From Gammaproteobacteria bacterium (lineage in GTDB: Bacteria; Pseudomonadota; Gammaproteobacteria; Pseudomonadales; Azotimanducaceae), in assembly GCA_030425195.1 (NCBI GenBank), contig JAUIAV010000014.1, positions 1-64,000 on the forward strand: DNA of 64,000 bases. Reading direction: 5' to 3'. Below are positions 56,469-64,000 of the stretch, piece after piece. The notes under the pieces were generated by a model that made no database searches, was not told the DNA's origin, and was given only the letters and a program-made list of their open reading frames with translations. Within the stretch, counting starts at the first letter, position 1. Every line of letters begins with the position of its first letter. A program made the position numbers and the translations under genes.

Positions 56469-57261
56469 CCAGAGCCTGACGGAGCTCGGTCACCCGGGCT
56501 CGGAGCGCGGCAAGGCGCGCGTCCGGGTCCGTGTGCTCGGCCATGGTGTTGACCAGCGCGCTGCCGACCACCACCCCGTCCGCATGCTCGGAAACCGCCC
56601 TTGCCGTACCGCCGTCCTTGATGCCGAACCCCACCTGCACCGGCAAGGTGGTCGCTGCCCGGATCTCCTTCACGCGGGTGGCGACACCGGACACATCCAG
56701 ATGATCGGCACCGGTGATGCCTTTGAGCGAGACATAGTAGATGAACCCGGAGGCCTGACTGACGATCCTGCCGATCCGTTCGGTGGTGGTGGTGGGCGCC
56801 ACCAGGAAGATCAGATCGATCCCCCGTTCCGCCAGCGCGGGCCGCAGCACGCCGGCTTCCTCCGGCGGCAGATTCACCATGATCAGACCGTCCACGCCTG
56901 CAGCCCGGGCTGCCTCGGCGAAGGTCTCCTCCCCCATGGCGAGCACGGAGTTCAGGTAACCCATGAGCACGACGGGCGTCGTCCCATCACGCTCACGGAA
57001 CTCTCGGACCATGTCGAGACACATGGCGAGCGTCGTACCGTTGGCCAGGCCGCGCTCGGAGGAGGCCTGGATGGCGGGACCTTCCGCCTCCGGATCCGAG
57101 AACGGAATACCGAGCTCGATGACGTCGGCGCCGGCCTCGGCGAGGGCCAGCAGAGCGGGGACCGTGGCCGCGACCGTCGGATCCCCCGCCGTGATGAACG
57201 TGGTCAGCGCTTTCCGGTTCTGCCTGGAAAGCGCCTCGAAGCAGGCGGCGAGACGGCTCAT
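56461..57261 (-). CDS. trpA: Tryptophan synthase alpha subunit
   Basis: The 266-residue TIM barrel that cleaves indole-3-glycerol phosphate. [17 protein letters not shown] holds the catalytic Glu (usual Asp partner in loop 2: LPPEEAG follows GVDGLIMVN), and [11 protein letters not shown] binds phosphate. It overlaps trpB by 4 bases, matching the fixed stoichiometry of the alpha2-beta2 complex. Confidence 0.96.
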   Translation of the reverse strand: MSRLAACFEALSRQNRKALTTFITAGDPTVAATVPALLALAEAGADVIELGIPFSDPEAEGPAIQASSERGLANGTTLAMCLDMVREFRERDGTTPVVLMGYLNSVLAMGEETFAEAARAAGVDGLIMVNLPPEEAGVLRPALAERGIDLIFLVAPTTTTERIGRIVSQASGFIYYVSLKGITGADHLDVSGVATRVKEIRAATTLPVQVGFGIKDGGTARAVSEHADGVVVGSALVNTMAEHTDPDARLAALRARVTELRQALDA

Positions 57262-58463
57262 ATCTCGATGCCGTCCAGCGCCGCCACGGTGAGAATGTCC
57301 TTGTCGCCCCGGCCGGACAGATTCACCACCACGGTCTGCCCGGCATCGAAGTCACCCGCGCGCTTCATCACCCAGGCCAGCGCATGGCTGGACTCGAGCG
57401 CAGGCATGATGCCCTCGGTCCGGTTCAGCAGGCGAAAGGCCGCCATCGCCTCTTCGTCCGTCACCGAATCGTACTCCGCCCGCTGAATATCCTTCAGGAA
57501 AGAGTGCTCCGGTCCCACGCCCGGGTAATCCAGACCCGCGGAGATGGAATGGGTTTCGATGATCTGACCGTCCTCGTTCTGCATGAGGTAAGTCCGATTG
57601 CCATGCAGCACGCCCACCCGGCCGGCCGACAGCGGGGCCGCATGGCGTCCGGTTTCGAGGCCCTCGCCGGCGGCTTCCACGCCGACGAGACGGACGTCCG
57701 TGTCGTCGATGAAAGGGTGAAACAGGCCGATGGCATTGGAGCCGCCGCCCACGCAGGCCACGAGCACGTCGGGCAGACGCCCGATCTGTTCCAGACTCTG
57801 ACTGCGGGTTTCCTTGCCGATCACGGATTGAAAATCCCGCACCAGCCGCGGGTACGGATCCGGGCCCGCCACGGTGCCGATGATGTAGTGGGTATTGTCC
57901 ACGTTGGTCACCCAGTCACGCATGGCCTCGTTCATGGCGTCCTTGAGCGTCTTCGAACCGGAATGCACGGGAATCACCTCCGCGCCGAGGAGCTTCATGC
58001 GATAGACATTGAGGCTCTGCCGCCGGACGTCCTCAGCACCCATGTACACCTGGCATTCGAGGCCGAGCCGGGCGGCCACCGTCGCCGTCGCCACACCATG
58101 CTGACCGGCACCGGTTTCGGCGATGATCCGGGGTTTACCCATGCGCCGGGCCAGAAGCGCCTGACCGATGGTGTTGTTCACCTTGTGCGCACCGGTGTGG
58201 TTGAGATCTTCCCGCTTCAGATAGATCTGGGGGCCGCCGAGCTCCGCCGTCAGCCCTCTTGCGTGGTACAGGGGCGTCGGCCGGCCCACGTACTGCTTGA
58301 GATCCTCTTTGAGCTCTTCCTGAAAGGCGGGGTCGGACGCCAGCGAGTCGTAGAGTGCCGTGAGCTCCTCCAGCGCATGCATCAGCGTTTCGGCCACGAA
58401 GCGGCCCCCATGCTCGCCGAAATGCCCGTTCGTTGGCTGGTCGTACCTGTTCGCTCCGTCCAC
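57258..58463 (-). CDS. trpB: Tryptophan synthase beta subunit
   Basis: The 401-residue PLP enzyme joining indole and serine. The PLP lysine is in [12 protein letters not shown], the catalytic Glu in [11 protein letters not shown], the phosphate loop in [10 protein letters not shown]. It starts at GTG 58463, two bases after trpF, so trpF-trpB-trpA are one unit. No trpE, D or C is in the window. Confidence 0.97.
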   Translation of the reverse strand: MDGANRYDQPTNGHFGEHGGRFVAETLMHALEELTALYDSLASDPAFQEELKEDLKQYVGRPTPLYHARGLTAELGGPQIYLKREDLNHTGAHKVNNTIGQALLARRMGKPRIIAETGAGQHGVATATVAARLGLECQVYMGAEDVRRQSLNVYRMKLLGAEVIPVHSGSKTLKDAMNEAMRDWVTNVDNTHYIIGTVAGPDPYPRLVRDFQSVIGKETRSQSLEQIGRLPDVLVACVGGGSNAIGLFHPFIDDTDVRLVGVEAAGEGLETGRHAAPLSAGRVGVLHGNRTYLMQNEDGQIIETHSISAGLDYPGVGPEHSFLKDIQRAEYDSVTDEEAMAAFRLLNRTEGIMPALESSHALAWVMKRAGDFDAGQTVVVNLSGRGDKDILTVAALDGIEI

Positions 58464-58465
58464 GG

Positions 58466-59149
58466 TTACCTCTCTGCCTGCCTTTGGCGTTCTTCACGGG
58501 CCTCATCGTCGGCAGCGCGCACCGCATCGACGAAAACCCGGATTCTGTCTGCGTCCTTGATGCCCCTGCCGGCACCTTCCACCCCGCCGCTCACGTCCAC
58601 GGCATCGGGCCTGACAACGCGGACCGCCTCACCGACGTTTTCCGGCGTCAGCCCGCCGCACAGCGCATAGCGCACATCGGTGGACCGGCCGCGAAGCTCC
58701 GGCCAGTACGCCCAGTCGAAACGACGACCGGTGCCGCCCGCCTGCCCCGGCACGTAGGCATCGAGCAGGTGCCAGCGGGCCTGTGGGTAAGTCCTCTCGA
58801 GCACGTCCGCCTGCATCGGCGCACGCACCCGGTGCGCCTTCATGTAGGGCAGGCCGAACCCGGCGCAGAAGCCGTCCGCCTCGTCTCCGTGGAACTGCAG
58901 CAGGTCCACGGGCACCCGGTCGAGCACCTGGCGGACCCTGTCCGGCGCCGGATCGCGGAACACGGCCACCACACAGACATCGCCCGCAACGCTGCGGCCG
59001 ATCCGTTCCGCCGTATCCAGATCGACCAGCCGGCTGCTCTCGTCGGCGAACATCAGCCCGAGCGCGTCCGCACCGGCCGCCACCACGGCGGCGGCATCCG
59101 GGAGCCGGGTGATCCCGCAGATCTTGATCCTGGTCGTCGTTTTCTTCAT
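58466..59149 (-). CDS. trpF: Phosphoribosylanthranilate isomerase TrpF
   Basis: The 227-residue monofunctional isomerase of tryptophan synthesis. RIKICGITR carries the catalytic Cys, LLQFHGDE, and the C-terminal [15 protein letters not shown] and [17 protein letters not shown] form the phosphate and substrate sites. First of trpF-trpB-trpA, 83 bp downstream of truA, the usual truA-trpF arrangement. Confidence 0.96.
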   Translation of the reverse strand: MKKTTTRIKICGITRLPDAAAVVAAGADALGLMFADESSRLVDLDTAERIGRSVAGDVCVVAVFRDPAPDRVRQVLDRVPVDLLQFHGDEADGFCAGFGLPYMKAHRVRAPMQADVLERTYPQARWHLLDAYVPGQAGGTGRRFDWAYWPELRGRSTDVRYALCGGLTPENVGEAVRVVRPDAVDVSGGVEGAGRGIKDADRIRVFVDAVRAADDEAREERQRQAER

Positions 59150-59232
59150 CGCACCGGTTCGGCGGATTCAGGGAAGCGGCGTAGTCTAGCGAAGGGTCCG
59201 TGGGAAGCAAATCCATCCGGACCAGGGAGACT

Positions 59233-60030
59233 CTAGAACCTGTCGAGCCCACCCAGCGCCCGCAGCACGGCTGGCGGTCTGCCCGGCGGGAAAGTCTGGC
59301 CAGGGTAGCGCACGTCCACCAGGTAGAGCCCATCCGGCGCGGCTGTCGGGGCGGCCGCGGTGCGATCGCGGCCGGCGAGCAGCGACGCGATCCACTCAGG
59401 CCCCTGGCGGCCTTCGCCCACGACCAGCAGCGACCCGGCGATGTTGCGGACCATGTGCAGCAGAAAGGCATTGGCGGTGATGTCGATCAGCACGAAGTCT
59501 GCTGCACGCTGCACGCTCAGCCGATGCACGCATCGCATGGGGGTGCTCGATTGACAGCCGGCGGCACGGAAAGCACTGAAATCCTGCTCACCCAGCAACA
59601 CCTGGGCTGCCGAGTGCATGCGCTCATCCAGAAGCCTGCGGGAGAAGGTCACCCGCCCGGTCAGCAGGGGTGACGCCGCGGACGCATCGTAGAAGAGATA
59701 CATGTAGCGCCGCGCGGTTGCCTGAAAACGGGGATGGAAGTCGTCCTCCACCTCCCGTGCCCAGAGCACGGCCACGGCGCGTGGTGTGAGCGCGTTGGTT
59801 CCGCGGATCCAGGCGTCCATGGGGCGCTCAACGGGCGCGTCGAAGGCGACCACCTGATGGGTGGCGTGCACGCCTGCGTCCGTGCGTCCGGCCGCGGTCA
59901 GGGTGATGGGCGCAGCGGCGACCCGGGACAGAGCTTCCTGCAGGGTACCCTGCACCGACGGGGCATGAGACTGGTACTGAAAGCCGCTGAACGCACCGCC
60001 GTCATACTCGATGCCGAGGGCTATGCGCAT
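59233..60030 (-). CDS. truA: tRNA pseudouridine(38-40) synthase TruA
   Basis: A 265-residue enzyme that isomerises U38-40 in the tRNA anticodon arm. AAGRTDAGVHATHQVVAFD contains the catalytic Asp; IEYDGGAFSGFQYQ near the start and FLLHMVRNIAGSLL later are typical. 24 bp downstream of fimV, upstream of trpF. Confidence 0.96.
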   Translation of the reverse strand: MRIALGIEYDGGAFSGFQYQSHAPSVQGTLQEALSRVAAAPITLTAAGRTDAGVHATHQVVAFDAPVERPMDAWIRGTNALTPRAVAVLWAREVEDDFHPRFQATARRYMYLFYDASAASPLLTGRVTFSRRLLDERMHSAAQVLLGEQDFSAFRAAGCQSSTPMRCVHRLSVQRAADFVLIDITANAFLLHMVRNIAGSLLVVGEGRQGPEWIASLLAGRDRTAAAPTAAPDGLYLVDVRYPGQTFPPGRPPAVLRALGGLDRF

Positions 60031-60054
60031 GCTGAGATCAGGGTCGGGACCTGG

Positions 60055-62703
60055 CTAGAGCGACTCCAGCATGGACTGAGCCTTCTGCTGCTGGTCCGAA
60101 TTTCCTTCGTCCAGGACCTCTCTGAGAATGTCCTTGGCGCCATCGGCGTCGCCCATGTCGATATACGCGCGGGCCAGATCGAGCTTGGTGTTCGCGCTGT
60201 CGCCTTCGTCCTCGAAGTCGAACTCCTCGTCGGTCTGTGCCGTCGTCTCGAGTTCCAGCGCTTCCAGGGGTTCATCATCCGCGTCCACCAGGGTTTCGAC
60301 CGCCAGGTCTTCCTCTGCTTCCAGGATGCCGTCGCTGCCCGCGTTCACCTCGGCAGCCTCCTCGCTGATGCTGGCCGCTGCCTGCTCCAGATCCGAGTCG
60401 ATGGTGAGCTCTTCCGTTTCGGCGAAGCCGCTCCGATCCGTCTCCGCTTCCTCCACGTCCGTGCCAAGATCCATGCCGGAAGTGTCGAAGTCGATACTGT
60501 TATCAACCTCCTCTTCCGTCGTTTCGGCTTCCGGGTCGAAGTCCATGCCGAGATCACCGCCGAGCTGATCGCCGGCGCCTTTCAGCGGTGCCTCGTCCTC
60601 TGCCGCAGCTTTGGGAGCCTCATCCTGGTCTTCAAGAGCCTCTTCCGCTTCGGCTTCCAGCTCATCGAGCTCCAGTTCAAAATCGAGTGCGTTGTCCTCT
60701 TCGGCGGTCTCCAGCGTTTCGGCGACGACGTTGGTCTCATCGTCCGCTTCCTCCACTTCCGCCACTTCCTCCGCTTCCGGAGCCTCGGCATCCATGTCCG
60801 TCGTCACGTCGGCCTCGCCGTCGTCTTCGGCCATCATTTCGTCCAGCGTGATGGCTTCTTCGCCGAACCGGTTTTCCAGCTCGCGCGCCGTCAGCAGAGC
60901 TTCTTCGTCGTCGCAGTACTCAATGAGGGACGTCATGTGCTCATCGAAGGCCGCCCGGTCACCGGACTCCGCGTAGACCTCGAGAAGCTTGAGACGCACG
61001 TCATTGCGCTCGGGCTCGTCCTCGAGCACGCCATGGAGCAGCCCGATCGCCTGCGCGTAGCGGCCATAGGCAATGTAGATGTCGGCCTCACCGATGACGT
61101 CGCTGGTCTGAGAGCCCTGGACCTCTTCCTCCAGGTCCTCTTCCACCGCTTCCGTCTGGGCGGCATCGAAGTCGTCTTCCGCCTCTTCCTCGTCTTCGTC
61201 GAACCCGCCGATGGCAGGCTCATGACGCGCTTCCTCCGCAAACGCGGCCTCGGCGTCGAAGTAGTCGTTCTCCTCTTCCGCGGCCCGGCGCTTACGCTGG
61301 GTAATCATGCCGCCGACCAGAAGCAAAACCAGAACGCCCGCACCGCCGTACATCACCATGGGTGACTGCCACCAGGGGGTGGCTTCGGCCTGGGTGCTCT
61401 GGTTTTGGCTCTGGGTATCCGCGGGTGGGGTCGTCGAGCTGCCGGCCTGCTGAGCCGCGCTCTGGGCGGCGGCAAGCTGTGCCTGAAGCTCTGCGATCTG
61501 CTGATCCTTCACTTCCAGCTGCCGGTCACGGACCGCGAGCTCATCGCTGGCCAGCTGCTTCTCGTGCTCGAGCGCATAGGTGAGCTCTTCCACCTGCAGG
61601 CCGAGCTTGTCGGTTTCCTCGAGGGCGGCGGCAAGCTGTCCGGCAGCCGCGTCGGATCCGACACCCGTGGTGCTGTCGCCGTCTTCGGCGACGATGCGCA
61701 GTTCTCCATCAGAGGCCGGGGCGCTGCTGGCGGGCGTGGTGCTGCTGGAAGCATCCACCGGGCTTCGCAGCTCCGAGGTCTGATCGACAGAAGTACTGGC
61801 AGGCCGCGCCGGTGCGGTGCTGCGATCGGCAATCATCTCGCCACGGTTGAAGGCACGCCATTCCTCGTCGTGCCTGGCCACTTCGCCCAGTGCCTGCTCG
61901 GCGCTGAGCGCCCTCGCCCGGGATTCATCCGGCAGTTTGAGCACGTAACCTGCCTTCAGCAGGTTGACGTTGCCGTTGATGAAGGCGTCCGGATTCATTT
62001 CGGCTATGGCGAGCATGGTCTGCTGCACGCTCACGGCATTGGAGGGGCGGGCCCGGGATGCGATGGACCAGAGAGTGTCGTCTCTGTCGGTCATTCCATA
62101 CTCGTCACCGGCGAGACCGCGATCGAGAGGAGACGGCTGAGTCGGCTCTGAGGCCCGGGGCGCCATCTGAACCCGGGTACCCGGCGTCGCCGGCTCCACC
62201 CGCTGGACCCGTCCGGTATTGCCGGCCGTCCGGTTCTGGGCGGGCGCGCTCACCGCAGGGGCAGCCGCTTCGCTGAACGTCGGCGGATCGAGCAGCACCG
62301 TGTACTCCTTGAGCAGGCGACCGTTGGGCCACAGCACTTCGACGAGGAAGTTCAGATACGGCTCGGTGATGGGACGGCTGGACGTGATGACGATCTGAGG
62401 ATCGCCGGTGGGACCGACGCCCACCTCGAAATCGAGAGACGTGAGAAAGAAGAACCGCTCCACGCCGACCCGATCGAAGTCTTCGCTGGAGCCGAGTGAG
62501 ACGAGAATCTCGCCAGGTTCGAGTCCGGAGGCGTCGAACAGCTCGATGGTCGCGCTGAAATCCTGATTCAGTGCGGAATTGAGCTCGATCTCACCAAGTC
62601 CGAGCGCGAAGCTCTGGGGCGCGGCAACTACCGCACACAGGCTGAGAATGATTGCGCTGGCACGACCGCGCGCACGCAACCGGCTGAGCAAGAACCTATA
62701 CAT
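60055..62703 (-). CDS. fimV: Pilus assembly / polarity protein FimV
   Basis: A ~882-residue inner-membrane protein that in Pseudomonas organises type IV pilus assembly and cell pole signalling. After a signal sequence (1-~35) comes a periplasmic N-terminal domain (GLGEIELNSALNQDFSATIEL), a LysM domain (about 206-259), a coiled coil rich in Gln/Ala (about 370-425), one membrane helix (about 448-466), a very long Glu/Asp-rich region (about 480-830), and the conserved FimV C-terminal TPR-like motif ANTKLDLARAYIDMGDADGAK. ATG 62703 has AGGGGG six bases upstream. Its place between asd and truA is conserved. Confidence 0.93.
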   Translation of the reverse strand: MYRFLLSRLRARGRASAIILSLCAVVAAPQSFALGLGEIELNSALNQDFSATIELFDASGLEPGEILVSLGSSEDFDRVGVERFFFLTSLDFEVGVGPTGDPQIVITSSRPITEPYLNFLVEVLWPNGRLLKEYTVLLDPPTFSEAAAPAVSAPAQNRTAGNTGRVQRVEPATPGTRVQMAPRASEPTQPSPLDRGLAGDEYGMTDRDDTLWSIASRARPSNAVSVQQTMLAIAEMNPDAFINGNVNLLKAGYVLKLPDESRARALSAEQALGEVARHDEEWRAFNRGEMIADRSTAPARPASTSVDQTSELRSPVDASSSTTPASSAPASDGELRIVAEDGDSTTGVGSDAAAGQLAAALEETDKLGLQVEELTYALEHEKQLASDELAVRDRQLEVKDQQIAELQAQLAAAQSAAQQAGSSTTPPADTQSQNQSTQAEATPWWQSPMVMYGGAGVLVLLLVGGMITQRKRRAAEEENDYFDAEAAFAEEARHEPAIGGFDEDEEEAEDDFDAAQTEAVEEDLEEEVQGSQTSDVIGEADIYIAYGRYAQAIGLLHGVLEDEPERNDVRLKLLEVYAESGDRAAFDEHMTSLIEYCDDEEALLTARELENRFGEEAITLDEMMAEDDGEADVTTDMDAEAPEAEEVAEVEEADDETNVVAETLETAEEDNALDFELELDELEAEAEEALEDQDEAPKAAAEDEAPLKGAGDQLGGDLGMDFDPEAETTEEEVDNSIDFDTSGMDLGTDVEEAETDRSGFAETEELTIDSDLEQAAASISEEAAEVNAGSDGILEAEEDLAVETLVDADDEPLEALELETTAQTDEEFDFEDEGDSANTKLDLARAYIDMGDADGAKDILREVLDEGNSDQQQKAQSMLESL

Positions 62704-63081
62704 AGGTGCCCCCTCTGAATACATCTTCATTTACGTTGAACAGGTGTCGGAACCCCGACCGGGTCACCTCGATGACGACCTCGATCACAACGATCCCGAT
62801 CGTAGCAGGGGCCGGTGGGAGCAGGCTTCCCTCCCCAATAGAAGAAAACCCGACCAGCGATTGTTTCACTGCCGTCCTGTGCAAGTTTCTCAACATCTGC
62901 GGTCTGTTCCCGTGGAAAATCCAGTTCCGTAGGCGAACGTTAACCTAGAAGATCAGACCAAATATTGCAGTAAGTACCAATTATGGCAGTTCTTTTTGGG
63001 GTTTTGACAGCCCTGAGCGCCCCAAACTGTCATATTTTTTCATGACCTTCCGAAGAGGGCTCCCGGCCGGTTCGGAGGATG
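62704..63081. other. fimV-asd intergenic region (378 bp), no supported gene
   Basis: Relatively AT-rich from about 62940 to 63045. It contains a pseudoknot-like pair of interleaved repeats (62995-63032), and a minus-strand -10-like CATAAT preceded at 18 bp by TGTCAA that could be a fimV promoter. A 66-codon frame (62896 down to 62696) overlaps the fimV start and is not convincing. Confidence 0.5.
62995..63040. promoter_or_regulatory. Interleaved inverted repeats, possible H-type pseudoknot
   Basis: TTTGGGG (62995-63001) pairs with CCCCAAA (63020-63026), and TGACAG (63005-63010) pairs with CTGTCA (63027-63032). Order 1-2-1'-2' can only form together as a pseudoknot. On the + strand it is followed by TATTTTTT; on the minus strand it lies in the asd-fimV spacer. 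Confidence 0.5.
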
Positions 63082-64000
63082 TCAGCTAAGCAGCGGAATC
63101 AGCTGCTCGGCAATCTGCACACTGTTGAGTGCTGCCCCTTTCCGGACGTTGTCGGAAACCACCCATAGATCAAGACCTTGCGGATGTGAAACGTCTTCAC
63201 GAATGCGGCCCACGAAGACCGGGTCGGTACCGGCCGCCTGACCCACGGCCGTGGGATAGCCGCCGGGTGCTGTCTCGTCCATCACCGTCACACCGGGGGC
63301 CGATTCGAGCAGCGCGCGGGCTTCTGCCGCCCCGAGTTTCCGCTCCGTCTCGATGTGAACGGCCTCGGAATGGCCATAGAACACGGGAATCCGCACGCAG
63401 GTAGGATTCACGAGAATGGCCGGGTCGAGGATCTTCTGGGTTTCCCAGACCATCTTCATCTCTTCCTTCGTATAGCCATTGTCCTGAAACTTGTCTATGT
63501 GCGGGATGGCGTTGAAGGCAATCTGCACCGGCATGACTTTCGGCTCGATGGGCCGGGTATTGAGCAGATCGGCCGTCTGCCCGGCCAGCTCCCGCACTCC
63601 GCCGGCACCGGCACCCGATACGGCCTGATAGGTGGCCACGTTGATCCGGCGGATGCGGGCGGCGTCGTGCAGCGGCTTCAGCGCCACCACCATCTGGATG
63701 GTCGAGCAGTTGGGATTGGCGATGATGTTCCGGTTGCGGTAGTCGGCGACCTTCTCCGGATTCACCTCGGGGACCACCAGCGGAATGTCCTCCTCGTAGC
63801 GGAAGCAGGAGGTATTGTCGATGACCACACAGCCCGCGGCGGCCGCCTTCGGCGCATACTCCGCGGACAGATCACCACCGGCGGAAAACAGACCGATCTG
63901 CACCTGGCTGAAATCAAACTGATCAAGGCGTTTGACCATGACCGAGCGGCCGCGGAACTGAACCCGCTTGCCCTCGGACCGTTCACTGGCGAGCAGGTGC
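63082..64000 (-). CDS. asd: Aspartate-semialdehyde dehydrogenase (5' end outside window)
   Basis: Asd reduces aspartyl phosphate to the semialdehyde, the branch point to lysine/diaminopimelate, methionine and threonine. About 306 C-terminal residues are visible, reading on past the first in-window ATG (63939) through LLASERSEGKRVQFRG to the window edge. The catalytic Cys is in NIIANPNCSTIQMV; the later GYTKEEMKM, RIPVFYGHSEAVHIETE and GRIREDVSHPQGLDLWVVSDNVRKGAA are typical. The N-terminal NADPH loop lies outside. Upstream of fimV, as in Pseudomonas. Confidence 0.95.
   Translation of the reverse strand, partial: HLLASERSEGKRVQFRGRSVMVKRLDQFDFSQVQIGLFSAGGDLSAEYAPKAAAAGCVVIDNTSCFRYEEDIPLVVPEVNPEKVADYRNRNIIANPNCSTIQMVVALKPLHDAARIRRINVATYQAVSGAGAGGVRELAGQTADLLNTRPIEPKVMPVQIAFNAIPHIDKFQDNGYTKEEMKMVWETQKILDPAILVNPTCVRIPVFYGHSEAVHIETERKLGAAEARALLESAPGVTVMDETAPGGYPTAVGQAAGTDPVFVGRIREDVSHPQGLDLWVVSDNVRKGAALNSVQIAEQLIPLLS

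Noticed and set aside
59734-61365. 543-codon ORF on the + strand antisense to truA and fimV
   Set aside because: Phe/Leu/Arg/Val-rich composition mirrors the acidic FimV codons on the other strand.
62696-62896. 66-codon ORF just upstream of fimV
   Set aside because: It overlaps the fimV start, has no ribosome binding site that I can see and no recognisable features.
62960-62990. Sigma-54 promoter before fimV
   Set aside because: The GG and GC elements are eight rather than ten bases apart.

Overview
This is a GC-rich, gene-dense stretch of a gammaproteobacterial core genome. The evidence is gene order and family membership: mnmA-hflD-purB; tRNAs-tig-clpP-clpX-lon-hupB-ppiD; mltD/methyltransferase-rnhA-dnaQ; truA-trpF-trpB-trpA-folC-SPOR-cvpA-purF; fimV next to asd; and ThrH, CysB, NhaB, NudC, LpxH and MiaE. 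The layout recalls Pseudomonas, Marinobacter and relatives, but I cannot fix a genus. I see no insertion sequence, prophage, CRISPR array or defence island.

Layout. 1-7.4 kb: end of a cold-shock-domain protein, molybdopterin genes moaC-D-E, mnmA-hflD-purB, an acetyltransferase fusion, thrH and cysB. 7.5-12.4 kb: an ECF sigma / anti-sigma / DUF4097 operon, a 5'-nucleotidase, a membrane J-protein, a PilZ protein, a TerB-like protein and a tiny membrane protein. 12.4-18.3 kb: an AddB-like nuclease and AddA-like helicase-nuclease pair. 18.3-19.6 kb: a DAHP synthase gene behind a leader-peptide attenuator. 19.6-27.8 kb: nfuA, metH, siroheme sulfite/nitrite reductase with its DUF934 partner, and a cation/proton antiporter. 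27.8-33 kb: acuI-like reductase, sohB, SCP2 protein, nudC, nhaB. 33-38.5 kb: dnaQ-rnhA-methyltransferase, mltD, ppiD. 38.5-45.8 kb: hupB, lon, clpX, clpP, tig and three tRNA genes. 45.9-52.6 kb: folD-lpxH, miaE, DUF1289, and the TgpA-DUF58-MoxR cluster. 52.6-64 kb: purF-cvpA-SPOR-folC-trpA-trpB-trpF-truA-fimV, ending in a cut-off asd.

How the genes fit together. Sulfur and one-carbon metabolism recur: CysB regulator, sulfite reductase, MetH, FolD, FolC, NfuA. Aromatic amino acid synthesis appears as the attenuated DAHP synthase and trpFBA. Protein quality control is concentrated in tig-clpP-clpX-lon-ppiD plus sohB. Genome maintenance is represented by dnaQ, rnhA, hupB and the AddAB-like pair.

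The strongest non-routine signals are: (i) a short leader peptide ending in Trp-Trp, Tyr-Tyr, Phe-Phe followed by a terminator in front of DAHP synthase; (ii) rnhA and lon, whose conserved N-termini lie upstream of any ATG/GTG/TTG and seem to need CTG and ATC starts; (iii) palindromic tandem repeats between tRNA genes; (iv) a possible pseudoknot between asd and fimV; (v) an AT-rich, rare-codon patch inside nhaB, whose start is separated from its ribosome binding site by a small hairpin; and (vi) two tiny membrane-protein genes. No clearly novel multi-gene system was found. All structures and promoters were found by eye.
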